Source: Ignavibacteria bacterium
GTDB lineage: Bacteria; Bacteroidota; Ignavibacteria; Ch128b
DNA length: 64,000 nucleotides
NCBI GenBank assembly: GCA_013177855.1
Contig: JABLYA010000001.1
Coordinates: 791,231-855,230, forward strand
Direction: 5' to 3'
Position 1 is the stretch's first letter. Every line of letters begins with the position of its first letter. A program made the translations under genes and the position numbers. Of this stretch, positions 28,456 through 40,300 are shown one piece after another. A model generated the notes under the pieces. The model searched no databases, was not told the origin of the DNA, and worked only from the letters and a program-made list of their open reading frames with translations.

Positions 28456-29057
28456 AAAATTTATTCAAAACAATATTCATTTTATCTTTCATTCTTTATT
28501 CGGGATGTTCAACTAACTTTATTGCGAAAGAAAATAAAATCATTATTCATCCAAGAAATACTTGGGGAGCCAATTATCCTAAACCTTTCAAATCACATAC
28601 AACAGTTAGAATAACCATTCATCACGAAGGAACATATTTCCCGCAGGATAGCCTTGCTTTTAGACACATTAAAAATATCCAAATCTGGGGAATGGGAGAA
28701 AAGAAATGGGCAGATGTACCATATCACTTTTTTATCGATGGATTTGGAAATATTATTGAAGGCAGAAATATTTTTACCGCAGGAGAAACAAATACTTCAT
28801 ACAATCCTGAAGGGCATATTTTAATCTCGATTATTGGCGAATATCATAAAAGCCAAAAATTAAACGCTGATCAATACAATTCACTAATAAATCTAATTAC
28901 TCATCTCTGTAAAAAATATCAAATAAGTCCTGATTCGATTCGTGGCCACAGAGATTATTGCAAACCCAATGAAACAGATTGCCCTGGAGATAATATCTAT
29001 CAATTTATTGAAAGTAGAAAAATCATTGACGATGTAAAGAAAAAAATTAAAGAATAG
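28449..29057 (+). CDS. N-acetylmuramoyl-L-alanine amidase-like lipoprotein (Amidase_2 / PGRP fold)
   Basis: A 202-residue protein with a lipoprotein signal ending LYSGC (lipidated Cys20). The zinc amidase fold is seen in TIHHEG (about 57-62), the PYHFFIDGFGNIIEGR strand-turn segment, and RGHRDYCKPNETDCPG (about 170-185), giving His, His and Cys zinc ligands as in T7 lysozyme and peptidoglycan recognition proteins. It likely cleaves cell-wall peptides from the outer or inner membrane surface. Last gene of the GT9 operon; a terminator follows. Confidence 0.87.
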   Translation: MLKNLFKTIFILSFILYSGCSTNFIAKENKIIIHPRNTWGANYPKPFKSHTTVRITIHHEGTYFPQDSLAFRHIKNIQIWGMGEKKWADVPYHFFIDGFGNIIEGRNIFTAGETNTSYNPEGHILISIIGEYHKSQKLNADQYNSLINLITHLCKKYQISPDSIRGHRDYCKPNETDCPGDNIYQFIESRKIIDDVKKKIKE

Positions 29058-29117
29058 ATTTGTTCGAACTAATCAAATAACAAATTTGGATTCCTGTTTC
29101 AAATGATTTAAAACAAA

Positions 29118-29142
29118 AAAGGCTGCCAGATTGGCAGCCTTT
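29118..29142. terminator. Bidirectional intrinsic terminator between the amidase gene and clpC
   Basis: A perfect 11-pair stem, AAAGGCTGCCA against TGGCAGCCTTT with a 3-base loop, is followed by TTTTATT on the plus strand and by six U on the minus strand. It sits between the converging amidase and clpC genes and can end both. Confidence 0.92.
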
Positions 29143-29161
29143 TATTCGCAGAGGTCAACAC

Positions 29162-31669
29162 TCAGGGATTTATTTTTTCCTCAATCTCTTTATCCTCAGA
29201 AGGTAATTCCTCCGAGTTTGTCATTGTAAATGTTAATTCGTCTTGACCACTAATATGATCAACAAGAAAGATTGAGGCCCCCTTAACAATTCCCTTAAGC
29301 ATTACCTCTGCAACAGGATCTTCAAGATATTTTCTCAAAGCTCTGTTCAAAGGTCTTGCTCCAAATACAGGATCATAACCTTTTTCAACAAGGAAATTTC
29401 TTGCTGCATCAGTCAATACAAGCTTGAAGCCCTGATTTTTTAATCTTGCCGTTATATCGCGCAACTTAATATCAATAATCTGGTTAATATGTTCTTTCGT
29501 TAATTTATGGAATATGATATAATCATCGATACGATTAAGGAATTCGGGATTGAAAAGTTTTTTCATCGAATCTTCAATTGTTTCTTTCATTTTTTCATAA
29601 TCATCATCTTCAACTTCCTTTTGACCAAATCCCATTTTCCCAACTTTTTTAATATCTCTTGTTCCAATATTTGAAGTCATAATAATGATTGTATTTTTGA
29701 AATCGACTCGTCTACCAAGTCCATCGGTCAGAATTCCATCATCAAGAACCTGGAGTAAAATATTGAAAACATCGGGATGAGCTTTTTCTATCTCATCAAG
29801 TAAAATTACAGAATAAGGTTTTCGTCTGACTTTTTCCGTTAACTGTCCACCTTCTTCATAACCAACATATCCCGGAGGTGCACCAATTAATCTACTCACC
29901 GAGAATTTTTCCATATATTCTGACATATCAATTCTCACAAGAGCATCTTCGGAATCAAACAAATATTTAGCAAGGACTTTGGCAAGTTCAGTTTTACCAA
30001 CACCAGTTGGACCTAAGAAAATAAAGCTTCCAATTGGTCTCTTAGGATCTTTTAAGCCTGCTCGAGCTCTTCTTATGGCTTTTGAAATTTTTTCTATTGC
30101 TTCATCTTGACCGACAACATATTGCTTCAAATAATCTTCCATATGCAGTAACTTTTCAGACTCAGATTGAGCAACTCTTGTTACAGGAATACCTGTCATC
30201 ATAGAAACAATCTGTGCAACATCTTCTTCGGTTACTTCATGAACAATTGTGCTTGATTCAATTTCCCATTGTTCTTTTAATCTCTCAAGCTCAGCCTGCA
30301 GTCTTTGTTCCATATCTCTCAATTTAGCAGCCTCTTCGTAATTCTGACTCTTCACAACCTGAATTTTTTTCTGTTTAATTTGAGCTATCTCCTCTTCCAG
30401 ATCCAAAATTTCTTGAGGCACAACAATATTATTTAGTCTTACTTTTGCTCCTGCTTCATCCAGCACATCAATTGCTTTATCTGGAAGATGGCGGTCAGTA
30501 ATGTATCGATCACTTAGAATTACACAAGCTTTAATTGCTTCATCGGTATAACGAACATTGTGATGTTCTTCGTATCTGTATTTAATGTTTCTTAGAATTT
30601 CAATAGTCTCTTCGACAGTAGTTGGCTCAACTAAAACTTTTTGAAATCTTCTGTCTAATGCACCATCTTTCTCAATATATTGCCTATACTCGTCAAGAGT
30701 TGTTGCACCGATGCATTGTAAATCCCCTCTTGCAAGTGCCGGCTTAAACATATTTGAAGCATCAAGTGAACCAGAAGCTCCGCCAGCACCAACAATCGTA
30801 TGCAATTCATCAATAAATAAAATTACATCTTTAGCTTTTTCGAGCTCATTCATTAAGGCTTTCATTCTCTCTTCGAATTGTCCACGATATTTAGTGCCTG
30901 CAACAAGAGCAGCTAAATCAAGCGTAACAACTCGTTTATCATACAAAACTCTCGGAACTTTCTTTTGAACAATTCGAAGAGCAAGTCCTTCGGCAATAGC
31001 TGTTTTACCAACACCCTGTTCACCAATCAAAACTGGATTATTTTTCTTTCGTCTGCTTAAGATTTGTACAACTCTTTCAATTTCTCTTTCACGACCAATA
31101 ACTGGATCAAGCTTATCTTCAGCAGCCAGTTTTGTTAAATCTCGTCCAAAATTATCAAGAACAGGTGTTCTTGTTCTTTCAACTTTTTTCTCAGCTTTTC
31201 CCATAGGTGGTATAAAATCATTATATCCTGATTTACCGCTAATTATATTATTTAATTCAGCTCTAACTGCTTCATAATTAACATTAAATTGATGTAAAAT
31301 CTGGCAGGCGATGTTCTCTTCATCACGAAGTAATGAGAGTAGAAGGTGTTCTGTTCCAATAACTTCTGATTTATAAATTTTTGCTTCAATCTGAGAAATT
31401 CTTAAAACTTTCTCAGCAGATTTAGTAAATGGAATATTTCCAATCGTTAAAGTTCCACCAGTTGATTTTACTGTATCTTCAATAGCTTTTTTAAGTTTAT
31501 GTAAATCAACACCAAGATTTTTTAAAATCTTTATCGCAATTCCTTCACCTTCTTTAATAATTCCAAGAAGCAGATGCTCGGTTCCAATATAATCATGACC
31601 GAGCCTCAAGGCTTCTTCTCGACTTATTCTAATTACATCGTGTGCTCTATTTGAATAATTCGGTTCCAT
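29162..31669 (-). CDS. clpC: ATP-dependent Clp protease ATP-binding subunit ClpC
   Basis: An 835-residue class I Hsp100 unfoldase that feeds ClpP. It has two N-terminal Clp repeats ([24 protein letters not shown] and the second copy near residue 85-150), a first AAA+ module with [14 protein letters not shown] near 216-229, a middle UVR-like coiled coil (about 410-460, [14 protein letters not shown]), and a second AAA+ module with [14 protein letters not shown] near 555-568. The UVR segment and double N-domain distinguish ClpC from ClpA and ClpB. Neither ctsR nor mcsAB is adjacent. An AGAGGAAAGG stretch lies 12-22 bases before the ATG. Confidence 0.95.
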   Translation of the reverse strand: MEPNYSNRAHDVIRISREEALRLGHDYIGTEHLLLGIIKEGEGIAIKILKNLGVDLHKLKKAIEDTVKSTGGTLTIGNIPFTKSAEKVLRISQIEAKIYKSEVIGTEHLLLSLLRDEENIACQILHQFNVNYEAVRAELNNIISGKSGYNDFIPPMGKAEKKVERTRTPVLDNFGRDLTKLAAEDKLDPVIGREREIERVVQILSRRKKNNPVLIGEQGVGKTAIAEGLALRIVQKKVPRVLYDKRVVTLDLAALVAGTKYRGQFEERMKALMNELEKAKDVILFIDELHTIVGAGGASGSLDASNMFKPALARGDLQCIGATTLDEYRQYIEKDGALDRRFQKVLVEPTTVEETIEILRNIKYRYEEHHNVRYTDEAIKACVILSDRYITDRHLPDKAIDVLDEAGAKVRLNNIVVPQEILDLEEEIAQIKQKKIQVVKSQNYEEAAKLRDMEQRLQAELERLKEQWEIESSTIVHEVTEEDVAQIVSMMTGIPVTRVAQSESEKLLHMEDYLKQYVVGQDEAIEKISKAIRRARAGLKDPKRPIGSFIFLGPTGVGKTELAKVLAKYLFDSEDALVRIDMSEYMEKFSVSRLIGAPPGYVGYEEGGQLTEKVRRKPYSVILLDEIEKAHPDVFNILLQVLDDGILTDGLGRRVDFKNTIIIMTSNIGTRDIKKVGKMGFGQKEVEDDDYEKMKETIEDSMKKLFNPEFLNRIDDYIIFHKLTKEHINQIIDIKLRDITARLKNQGFKLVLTDAARNFLVEKGYDPVFGARPLNRALRKYLEDPVAEVMLKGIVKGASIFLVDHISGQDELTFTMTNSEELPSEDKEIEEKINP

Positions 31670-32058
31670 ATCTGAATTTTTCCTTTCCTCTAAAATTAGT
31701 TTGCAAATTATCTATTGAAATTTAGTCAAATAGTAATAACTATTCAAGCATATATTTTATTAGTTCTAAATCTTGACCTTTTTTACTCATTAAATCTCGA
31801 ATTGTTCATATTTTCAAGGCTTTATCAAAGAATTTCACACTATTAAACAATAATTAATTTATTAATGTTCGACCTTCTGGACTTTATTTTCGAAACATTT
31901 CTTTAATTGATAAATTCTTCTACTTAATAATGAGTCAGTTCCTTCGAATTTGTCCAAAAAAATGTACTGAGCCTTTTACAATACATTCAAAAATAAGCTA
32001 AAAATCACAAAAATTTAAGGTATAATCTTTGCTGATTTTTGGGAAAAAGGTTAGAAAA
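31670..32058. other. Divergent intergenic region upstream of clpC and a lipoprotein gene
   Basis: About 390 bases, very AT-rich, between the divergent clpC and lipoprotein genes. I see no CIRCE or CtsR-like repeat. A TATAAT hexamer at 32021-32026, which overlaps a GG-N10-GC arrangement (32019-32032), is the only promoter-like signal before the lipoprotein gene. Otherwise nothing recognisable. Confidence 0.6.
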
Positions 32059-32886
32059 ATGAAAGCAAAATCTTTAATAATCCTGATTTCCCTTTTATTC
32101 TCTGGCTGCATTATCGAAACTGATATTTCTAATTACCGTGATAACATTCCGCCAAGTCCGCCCAAAAATATTTATTCAATTACTGGTGATAACATAGTCG
32201 AGCTTTACTGGCAGCACAATTCTGAAAAAGATCTGGATGGTTATAATATTTACCGAAGTTTTTCCTATTATGGCAGATACGAGTTCATTGGTTTTACTTC
32301 AAACAATTACTTTGTTGATTATACTGCAAGGAATGGAAATACTTACTACTATGCTCTTACGGCTGTAGATTATTCTGGGAATGAAAGTGAACTTTCAACC
32401 GATATTGTTTATGATACGCCTCGACCTGAAGGATACAATCAAGTGATTTTTGACTTTAGAAGATTTCCAAACAATTCGGGCTATGATTTTTCAAATTACT
32501 CGGTTGTGCCTTACAATGATGATAACTGCGATATGTTTTTCGATAACGACAATGGTAAATATTATATGGTCGTTTACGATGATACCGATATTCAGGATAT
32601 GGGATATACAAACGATTTATACGAGATTGATAAAGCTCCTATTTCTGGCTGGAGTCCCACTAAGGATGTAAGACTTTATGTCGGACATACTTATGTAGTA
32701 TGGACATATGATAATCATTTTGCAAAATTTAGAGTAAAGTATTTAAGTAATGAAAGAGTAGTTTTTGATTGGGCTTACCAGCTTGTTGAAGGGAATCGTG
32801 AACTGAAAATTTCACCAAATCTAAAAACTGGTCAGAGGGATATGAAGAAACAAAAAACTTTCGATAGAATTAGCAACCGCAATTAA
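32059..32886 (+). CDS. Lipoprotein with a fibronectin type III domain
   Basis: The ATG at 32059 gives MKAKSLIILISLLFSGC, a lipoprotein signal with Cys17, and has AAAAAGG 9-15 bases upstream; the frame is open to 32029 but that start is not needed. A fibronectin type III domain spans about residues 35-120 (PPSPPKNIYSITGDNIVELYWQ ... YYYALTAVDYSGNES). The C-terminal 150 residues are rich in Asp, Asn, Tyr and Trp and match nothing I recognise. A surface lipoprotein with a binding or structural role is likely. Confidence 0.75.
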   Translation: MKAKSLIILISLLFSGCIIETDISNYRDNIPPSPPKNIYSITGDNIVELYWQHNSEKDLDGYNIYRSFSYYGRYEFIGFTSNNYFVDYTARNGNTYYYALTAVDYSGNESELSTDIVYDTPRPEGYNQVIFDFRRFPNNSGYDFSNYSVVPYNDDNCDMFFDNDNGKYYMVVYDDTDIQDMGYTNDLYEIDKAPISGWSPTKDVRLYVGHTYVVWTYDNHFAKFRVKYLSNERVVFDWAYQLVEGNRELKISPNLKTGQRDMKKQKTFDRISNRN

Positions 32887-32940
32887 ATTTTTCTGTTTTG
32901 ATTTCTAAATAATTCTAAAATTATATAACTTAAAAATGGT

Positions 32941-33414
32941 ATGAGAACGAAAATTTATTTAATGATTATCTGTTTAATGTTTACACAACTGGTCAGTGAC
33001 CTGGCCGCACAGAAAAGGTCTAAAATTATAAAACAATTTTCTCAGGAAAATCAGAAAATCGAAAAGTCATTTCCTCTTCCTGAAACTGAATTTGAAAACA
33101 TAATTAATGGTTTAAGCAGCGGCGATATCAATAAAATCTCAAGGCATTTTGCTCCTCAAATTTATCTCAGCTTAAGGTCGGGTGAACGGGGATATCATTC
33201 AAGCAATCAAGCTTATTACTTAATTGATAATTTTTTTAGAATTTATTCGCCTATTAATTTTCAAATAATTTCAAGAATGATGGAAGGATCGATGCCTTAT
33301 CTCTCTGGCAAATTATTTTGTCGTTTCAAAGGTTCAATTGAAACATATCAAGTTTATTTGAATCTGAACTGGAACGGCTCGAAATGGGAAATCACTCAAA
33401 TTTCAATTAACTGA
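32941..33414 (+). CDS. DUF4783-like secreted protein
   Basis: A 157-residue protein with an N-terminal signal peptide ending near LAAQ (residue 23). The rest resembles DUF4783, a small NTF2-like fold family in Bacteroidetes: the LSSGDINKISRHFAPQIYLSL segment near 58-80 and the YYLIDNFFRIYSP segment near 92-104. The function is unknown. It ends 5 bases before the histidine kinase gene, so the two probably share a transcript. Confidence 0.65.
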   Translation: MRTKIYLMIICLMFTQLVSDLAAQKRSKIIKQFSQENQKIEKSFPLPETEFENIINGLSSGDINKISRHFAPQIYLSLRSGERGYHSSNQAYYLIDNFFRIYSPINFQIISRMMEGSMPYLSGKLFCRFKGSIETYQVYLNLNWNGSKWEITQISIN

Positions 33415-33419
33415 ATTTA

Positions 33420-36400
33420 ATGAGAAGTTACTTATCTCGACTATTTCTTAAAGAAAACAGACTTCAGCTATTAATCATTTCTGGTTTTTTGCTTCTCATT
33501 TTATCCGCTTTAATTTTCCCTTATTATCAAAGTTATGTTGATGAAAATTGGGAAACATTTGTTGAGGATAAAATTGAGAATTCTGCTAAAACAATTCAGA
33601 AATATTTTGATGAAAAACAAAACGAGTTAATAAAAGAAAATAATTTTATAAAAGACAAATTATCCCCTATACTGCTCGACCATAGTATATCATTCTTTAA
33701 AAAGCAAGATGAAGTCTTTAAAATCTTAATCCAACTAAAAGACAACGACTTTTCGCATCAGATTTTTGACTCGAGCTTCAATTCATTTGCCTGGTCTGAT
33801 TTCCTAAAAACTCTGGACAAAAATTTAATTATTGATAATCTGAATAACATTCAATTAGTCAAAGAAAATTTTAGAACTTATCTGGTTTATGGTGAAAAAA
33901 TCGCTGATGAGAATGATGTCTTTTATCTTTTGTCATTCGAAAAGCTTGAAGAAGATTACCAAATCAGGAATGAATTTATTCAACAAAATTCTCTTGTCAA
34001 TTTTTTCACTCAAAAACTTAATCTAAAAGTTTCTATTCTTCTGGATACAATTTATTTTTCATTCAAGACAGATCAGCTTTCGAATAGTGCTTTAACTTTC
34101 AAACCAATTAAATTTCTAAATGGTAAAACAGCGTTTTACGTTTCTATTCAAAAACCTGAAAAATTAATTTACCTTCAAAAGCTCAGCTCAGATTTCGGAC
34201 AAATTCAAAAAATTATTTTTCTCATCATTCTATCAATTTTAATCTATTCACTATTTAAAGATTTAGCTTCAATCCAATCACGATTGATTCAAGCGTTAGC
34301 AGTGAGTGTTCTATTCTGGCTCTATCGAATTGTCTTATTAATTTTAGATTTTCCAGCTTCAATTCTTGAAGGGAATATTGTTAATCCATCGATTTATGCA
34401 TCGAGGTTTTTATTTGGTCTTGTAAAATCCCCACTCGAGTTATTTATCACAGCCTCAGTCCTCTCACTAAACTTAATAATCATTCTTGTTCTTTATAAAA
34501 TGCATTTGCTGGAACAAAACAACAATCACCAAGAAACGAAATTTCGAAATAAAATTTTAGCCATCTTTCCAGCCTTGATTTTTGTAATTATTAGTCCTGC
34601 GGTATTAAGAGGTTTCGGTGCATCTTTTAGAAGTTTTGTGTTTGATTCTACAATCAAATTTTTCGAACAACCTTCCCTTATCCCAGATCCAATTCATCTG
34701 ATACTTTATTATTCAGTATTTGCAACAGGAATTTCACTCGTGCTTTATTTAATGTTCGTTGTTTACATAGTTTATAGATCGCTCAGATTTTTGAATGTTC
34801 AAGATAAATTAAGAACAAATCTAATTATTCTTCTTGCATTAATTATTCCTGTTTTGATTTTTTATCTCTCTGATAGTAATCCTCAATACAGCATACTTAC
34901 AAGTTTTTTGCTTATTATTACTGTAGTTTTAATTGCATACTACTCACTTAAAGAAACTACAATCTTTACTTTTCGAACTATTTTTTTGATTCTCATCTGC
35001 TCATCGATTTTTTCATCAATTTTTATTTATGAGAAAAATGAAGAACAGAAGAAAGAATTACAGAAAACTATTGCAAGTGAACTCTTAAAACCAAGAGAAA
35101 AAATTATAAACTTTGCACTCAATCAAACCTTAGCGCAAATCGGGACAGATATAGAACTGAGTAAACTTTTCTACATCGAATCTGGAGCAGGCTACAATAA
35201 TTCTGATTTTAATTTCTTAGCCTATCGTCTGTGGATTAATAGTATCTTAAGCGACGAGGGATTAAACTCTTATCTATTCCTATTTGATAAATATGGCAAA
35301 CCACTAGGCTCATTTGGTTTTGGAATGAGTGAACCCGATTATCTTAGCGAATATTTTGAGCCAAAGCTTGTAAATGAACTAACAATCTTTTTGATAAAAT
35401 CTCATTCACCAAATGATTTGTTTGGGGTGATCCCAATAAAGTTTAAAAATACAATTGTTGGTTATTGTGGAGTTGTAATCAGACTAAGTCAGGAAAATTT
35501 TCAACCCGCTGTATCGAATACACTTTTCAAAAATATCAAGTATGAAAAAAACCCGTTTAATCTTTTACCTGATGCTGTCGTTTATGTATATAAAAACAAT
35601 CAACTCGAGCTTTTGCAAGGTGATGAACTTCCTCTAACAAGAGAAATAGATGCAGGTTTAATCAACAACGCATTAACTGACAACAAATTCGAGTTGTGGC
35701 TTGAAGAACAAATTGATTCAAAAAAATATCAAACTTACATTTTAATTTATAACTCAAACCAACCAATAGAATTAATTACGGTAAGCATTCCAAAGGACAG
35801 TTTTATTTTAGTATTGTTTACCCTTTTCAAATTCATACTTGTTCATATAATTATTTCGCTGATTATTTTAATGATTGGAACTTTAATTCTTGTGATAAAA
35901 GGTTACAGGTTCATATTAAAATTTAAGACCCGACTTTTCATCGGCTTGTTTTTTGTAACTCTAATACCAATTATAATTTTAGCTTATTTCACCCGTGAAT
36001 CTGAAATGACGAGATGGAAAAATTATCTTTCTAATGAATTGAAAAAAGATCTCGATATCTTGAGTCTTCAATTAAATCCTAAAACTAATTTCAATGAATT
36101 ATCTAACTTAAGTCAAAAAATAAATCTTGATTTCAATATCTATAAAAATTATGAGCTTGTTTATTCAACTCAAAATAAACTTTATCAGATTGGATTTTTC
36201 CCCAATTCAATATCCGCAAGTGTATTTGATGGTTTAATTATAGAAAATAAAAATTACACTTTTGATTTTGAGTATATTTCAGATTATCAATATCTGGTTG
36301 GTTATAAAAAGGTAAACTCTGAAAATGAAAATTTAATTATTTCAGTTCCGACTCTTTATCAACACGAAAAAATTCAAAGAGAGCTTGGACAAATTGATAC

Positions 36401-37304
36401 TTTCATTTTTGGTGCATACTCATTAACGCTTTTATTAATCTTCCTTTTTGGGAATTTATTCTTCGAAAAATTAACCCGACCAATTTCGGAATTAACTGAA
36501 GCAACGAAAAAAGTTTCAAGCGGCGATCTTAGTGTTAAACTCGAGCCAAAAGAAAGCGGTGAAGTTGGCGATTTGATTGAAGCTTTCAATAAAATGATTT
36601 CTGATTTAGAAGAATCTCGTAAAAATTTAGCCCGAATTGAAAGAGAGCAAGCGTGGAAAGAAATGGCAAAGCAAGTCGCCCATGAGATTAAAAATCCGCT
36701 TACCCCAATGAAATTATCACTACAACATCTTCAGTTTCTCTATAAAGAAAACCGCAAAGAATTTGCACGAATTTTTGGAAAAGTCTCAACTACTTTAATC
36801 GAACAAATTGAAACTCTTACAAAAATCACAAATGAATTTTCTCATTTTGCCCGAATGCCAGAAAGAAAAATCATCAAATGTGATCTTGAAGAAATTTTGA
36901 AAGAGGTTATTAATTTATTCTCTGCAGAAACCAAAGTTGAATTTGAATCAGTTCCGAATGAAACATTCTTTGTTAATGCAGATAAAGAAGAGCTTAAAAG
37001 AGTTTTCATCAATATTATAAAAAATTCTGTTCAGGCAAATTCGACTGAAATTAAAATAAAACTTTACAAAGACGCTAATTATTGTTTTATCAACATTGAA
37101 GATAACGGCTCAGGTATTCCTGAAGAACTTTTGGACAAAATTTTCGATCCTAACTTTTCAACTAAAACAGAAGGAGCTGGATTGGGTTTGCCAATCGTGA
37201 AAAGAATTTTAACTGATATCAATGGGACTATTGAGATCAAGAGCGAAGTTGGAAAAGGCACAATTGTGATGATTGCAATTCCACAAATTAAATCAGAAAA
37301 CTAA
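33420..37304 (+). CDS. Very large polytopic sensor histidine kinase (NtrY-like core)
   Basis: The 1294-residue protein has a membrane segment at about 17-36, an extracytoplasmic region to 260, about eight membrane segments between 261 and 540, a second soluble region (540-800), two more segments at 801-857, a sensor region (860-993), a final segment at 994-1014, then HAMP (1015-1070), the H-box VAHEIKNPLTPMKLSLQHL at about 1087, and the ATPase domain with N box IIKNSVQAN, DNGSGIPEE and GAGLGLPIVKR. The HAMP-kinase core is NtrY-like. Such a long membrane block is unusual. No response regulator is adjacent. The last base of the stop overlaps the next ATG. Confidence 0.87.
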   Translation: MRSYLSRLFLKENRLQLLIISGFLLLILSALIFPYYQSYVDENWETFVEDKIENSAKTIQKYFDEKQNELIKENNFIKDKLSPILLDHSISFFKKQDEVFKILIQLKDNDFSHQIFDSSFNSFAWSDFLKTLDKNLIIDNLNNIQLVKENFRTYLVYGEKIADENDVFYLLSFEKLEEDYQIRNEFIQQNSLVNFFTQKLNLKVSILLDTIYFSFKTDQLSNSALTFKPIKFLNGKTAFYVSIQKPEKLIYLQKLSSDFGQIQKIIFLIILSILIYSLFKDLASIQSRLIQALAVSVLFWLYRIVLLILDFPASILEGNIVNPSIYASRFLFGLVKSPLELFITASVLSLNLIIILVLYKMHLLEQNNNHQETKFRNKILAIFPALIFVIISPAVLRGFGASFRSFVFDSTIKFFEQPSLIPDPIHLILYYSVFATGISLVLYLMFVVYIVYRSLRFLNVQDKLRTNLIILLALIIPVLIFYLSDSNPQYSILTSFLLIITVVLIAYYSLKETTIFTFRTIFLILICSSIFSSIFIYEKNEEQKKELQKTIASELLKPREKIINFALNQTLAQIGTDIELSKLFYIESGAGYNNSDFNFLAYRLWINSILSDEGLNSYLFLFDKYGKPLGSFGFGMSEPDYLSEYFEPKLVNELTIFLIKSHSPNDLFGVIPIKFKNTIVGYCGVVIRLSQENFQPAVSNTLFKNIKYEKNPFNLLPDAVVYVYKNNQLELLQGDELPLTREIDAGLINNALTDNKFELWLEEQIDSKKYQTYILIYNSNQPIELITVSIPKDSFILVLFTLFKFILVHIIISLIILMIGTLILVIKGYRFILKFKTRLFIGLFFVTLIPIIILAYFTRESEMTRWKNYLSNELKKDLDILSLQLNPKTNFNELSNLSQKINLDFNIYKNYELVYSTQNKLYQIGFFPNSISASVFDGLIIENKNYTFDFEYISDYQYLVGYKKVNSENENLIISVPTLYQHEKIQRELGQIDTFIFGAYSLTLLLIFLFGNLFFEKLTRPISELTEATKKVSSGDLSVKLEPKESGEVGDLIEAFNKMISDLEESRKNLARIEREQAWKEMAKQVAHEIKNPLTPMKLSLQHLQFLYKENRKEFARIFGKVSTTLIEQIETLTKITNEFSHFARMPERKIIKCDLEEILKEVINLFSAETKVEFESVPNETFFVNADKEELKRVFINIIKNSVQANSTEIKIKLYKDANYCFINIEDNGSGIPEELLDKIFDPNFSTKTEGAGLGLPIVKRILTDINGTIEIKSEVGKGTIVMIAIPQIKSEN

Positions 37305-40300
37305 TGCACGTTCTAACTCAACAGCAGCTCAAAGCACTCAATCTGAATATTTATACAATCGTTACAGCAAATGCTGGTTCAGGCAAAACATTTATCCTGA
37401 CCAGAAGATTTATCGATACAATTCTCAATAAAGATATAAAGTTCAAAGAAATTGCAGCAATTACTTTTACCGAAAAAGCTGCTTCTGAACTTGTCTACAA
37501 AATTTCAAATGAGCTTGATAAAATTTTAGAAACCATAGATCCGAGACATCACAAAAAATTAAAAGAATTCAGAGAGCATATCCTTTCCGCAAAAATTTCA
37601 ACAATTCATTCTTTTTGTTTTGATCTTTTAAGAGAATTTCCAATTGAAGCTGAAATTGATCCTTCCACAGAAATTATTGATGACTTACGAAAAATAGAAT
37701 TAATCGAAAAAAGCGTTGAGGACACTCTAATTGAATTTTTAGACAGAGATGATCAGGGAGTTCGTGATCTACTACGAATGTTTGGGAAAGAAAATTCGAT
37801 TGAATTTTTAAAGAGATTAATTGAAAAAAGATATTTCACCGATCAATTAATTGAAAAAATTTATTTAAGTAATGGTCAATTCGATTTTCAAGATTATCTT
37901 AAAAAAATTAAACAAGAGGCAGAAACTTATTTTAAGTCGATTTATGAAGGAAAAATTCGAGATGCTCTAAAACTTCTACCATTAATCAAGAATGAAATAA
38001 CGGCAAATAAAAAACAAGAAATATTGGATGGGATTGATGAAATCATCTCAAGTTTGAATTCATTTCTAAATGATTACGATTTTTCGAAGTTACAGAGGAT
38101 TATAGGATTAATATGCTCTATAATTCTCACTCAAAAGTTTGAAATTAGAAAATCTGTTTTCAAAAATTTCGATGAAAGTTCAGCAGTTTTTCAATTTCAG
38201 AAAATCATTTCTGAGATTTCTGATTTTTATGATAAAGTAGACTTTTCTGTTAACCTTGAAGAAACGAGATTTAATCACATTAAATCTTTGATTGATATTT
38301 ATAATACTGCAAAAAAGAAATTCTCAGAATATAAAATCCTGGAAGGCGTTTTAGATTTTGAAGATTTATTGATCCTTGCTGACAAACTTCTTGAGAATGA
38401 AAAAGTTAAGAAAGAGATATCCAATCGTTTTAAATTTATTCTTGTAGATGAGTTTCAGGATACCGATTCAATTCAATTTAACATTATTAAAAAAATCACA
38501 AATGACTTTGACGATGAACATAATGTCTTCGTCGTAGGTGATGAGAAGCAAAGTATCTATGGTTTTCGAAATGCACAGTTAAGTGTATTTCAGAATTTCA
38601 AAAAAGAAATTTCTGATCGTTACACTCAGTCTGGTGAAAAAGGTGTCGTTACACTCAGCACAAGTTTTAGATCAACACCTTCCATTGCTTCATTTGTAAA
38701 TGAAATCTTTTCAAGATTATTTATTCAACAAACAAACTCTCAGATAAATTATCATCAGGAAGTTGAATATTCTGAATTACAGGTAGGGCGAGAAACTTTT
38801 TCTGATGAAAATATTCTTTTTTTAGTAAGCAAGCTTGATAAAGATGATAAAGATAATCTATTTCAAAGTGAAAATGTCGCTAATTACATTCTTGATTTAG
38901 TCAACTCAGGAAAAGAAATTTTTGATCGCCAAACACAGAAAACAAGAAAAATAGAATTCGGCGATATCGCCCTGCTCTTCCGAACAAACCGAGAAATGAA
39001 ATCTTATGAAAATGTATTTATTAAAAAAGGAATTCCTTTCGTTGTAAGCGGTGGAAGAGGATATTTTCAATCAGAAGAAATACGAGACTGGTTAAATTAC
39101 TTGAACTTCCTTGCCAATCCTAAAAACGATGACTCACTAATTGCAATTCTTCGTTCACCATTCTTTTCTTTAAGCGATAATTTGATTCTTGGTTTAGCTC
39201 TTGAAAACAATAGACTTTCTTATTTTGAAAGGTTGAAGATTGCAGCGAATAATAATGACAATAATCTGATCAAAGAAGTTTACTCGCTACTAAATCACCA
39301 TATTCAAATTGCTTCAAGATATAGTTTACCTGAGTTATTGCAGAGAATTTTAATTGATACAGATTACTACGGCAAGATCGATGGTCATCCAAAAAAATTT
39401 CAGATCATCGCAAATATTGAAAAGCTTATTAATTATGCTCACAGTTTTATTTCAAGCGGATTAGAAGATTTGCGAACTTTCTCTGATTATTTTAAAGAAG
39501 CATTTGAAAAGGAGCAAACAGCTGAGGCGGTAATAAGTGAAATTCGTGGCAGTGTTCAATTAATGACAATGCATCAAGCAAAAGGTCTTGAATTTCCAAT
39601 TGTCATTCTTCCTAACTTTGAAAATAATTTGAAACGGCAGAGTGATCGGTTCGGTGAAATCTCTATCAATGATTACTTTGGCTTTTGCTTTAAAATCTTC
39701 AATAAAGAATTAAACGAATCAAAAGAAAAGGACAAAGGCAAAAACATTCATACACTTTCATCTTTCTTTGGAACAAAAATTAACGATGGTATTGATTACA
39801 ATGAACAATTGAGATTACTTTATGTAGCTTTAACTCGTGCGACAGAAAAATTAGTAATTTCATTCAGACATAATTTTGAAAGCAATGAATCCGATAAAAC
39901 ATTTAGCTTTAAGAATATCTTATTAAGCAATCTTCCACCAATGAATTTTAATGAAAATAATAACCTGACAATTCCAACTAAATTGAAATTTCTAAAAATT
40001 GAAAACGATAACCCAGTCGAGTTCGAGCAAGCTTTCGATCTTAAAATTGAAGTTTTGAAAGATTTGCCAGTTCAAACAATCGAAACTATCGGACAAAGTA
40101 AAAATGAAATTTCGCAGCAAAAAAATTTAATAATTCAAATTGATCCAATTCAGACAGGATTTAATAATGAAATTTTCACAGCAACTCAATTAAATGTCTA
40201 TCAATTCTGTCCCGCAAAGTATCTGCTAAAATTTATCATTGGCTACAATCCACATAAAACTTATCTCTCAGAAAAAATTGAAGATGATGAAATTTCAGGT

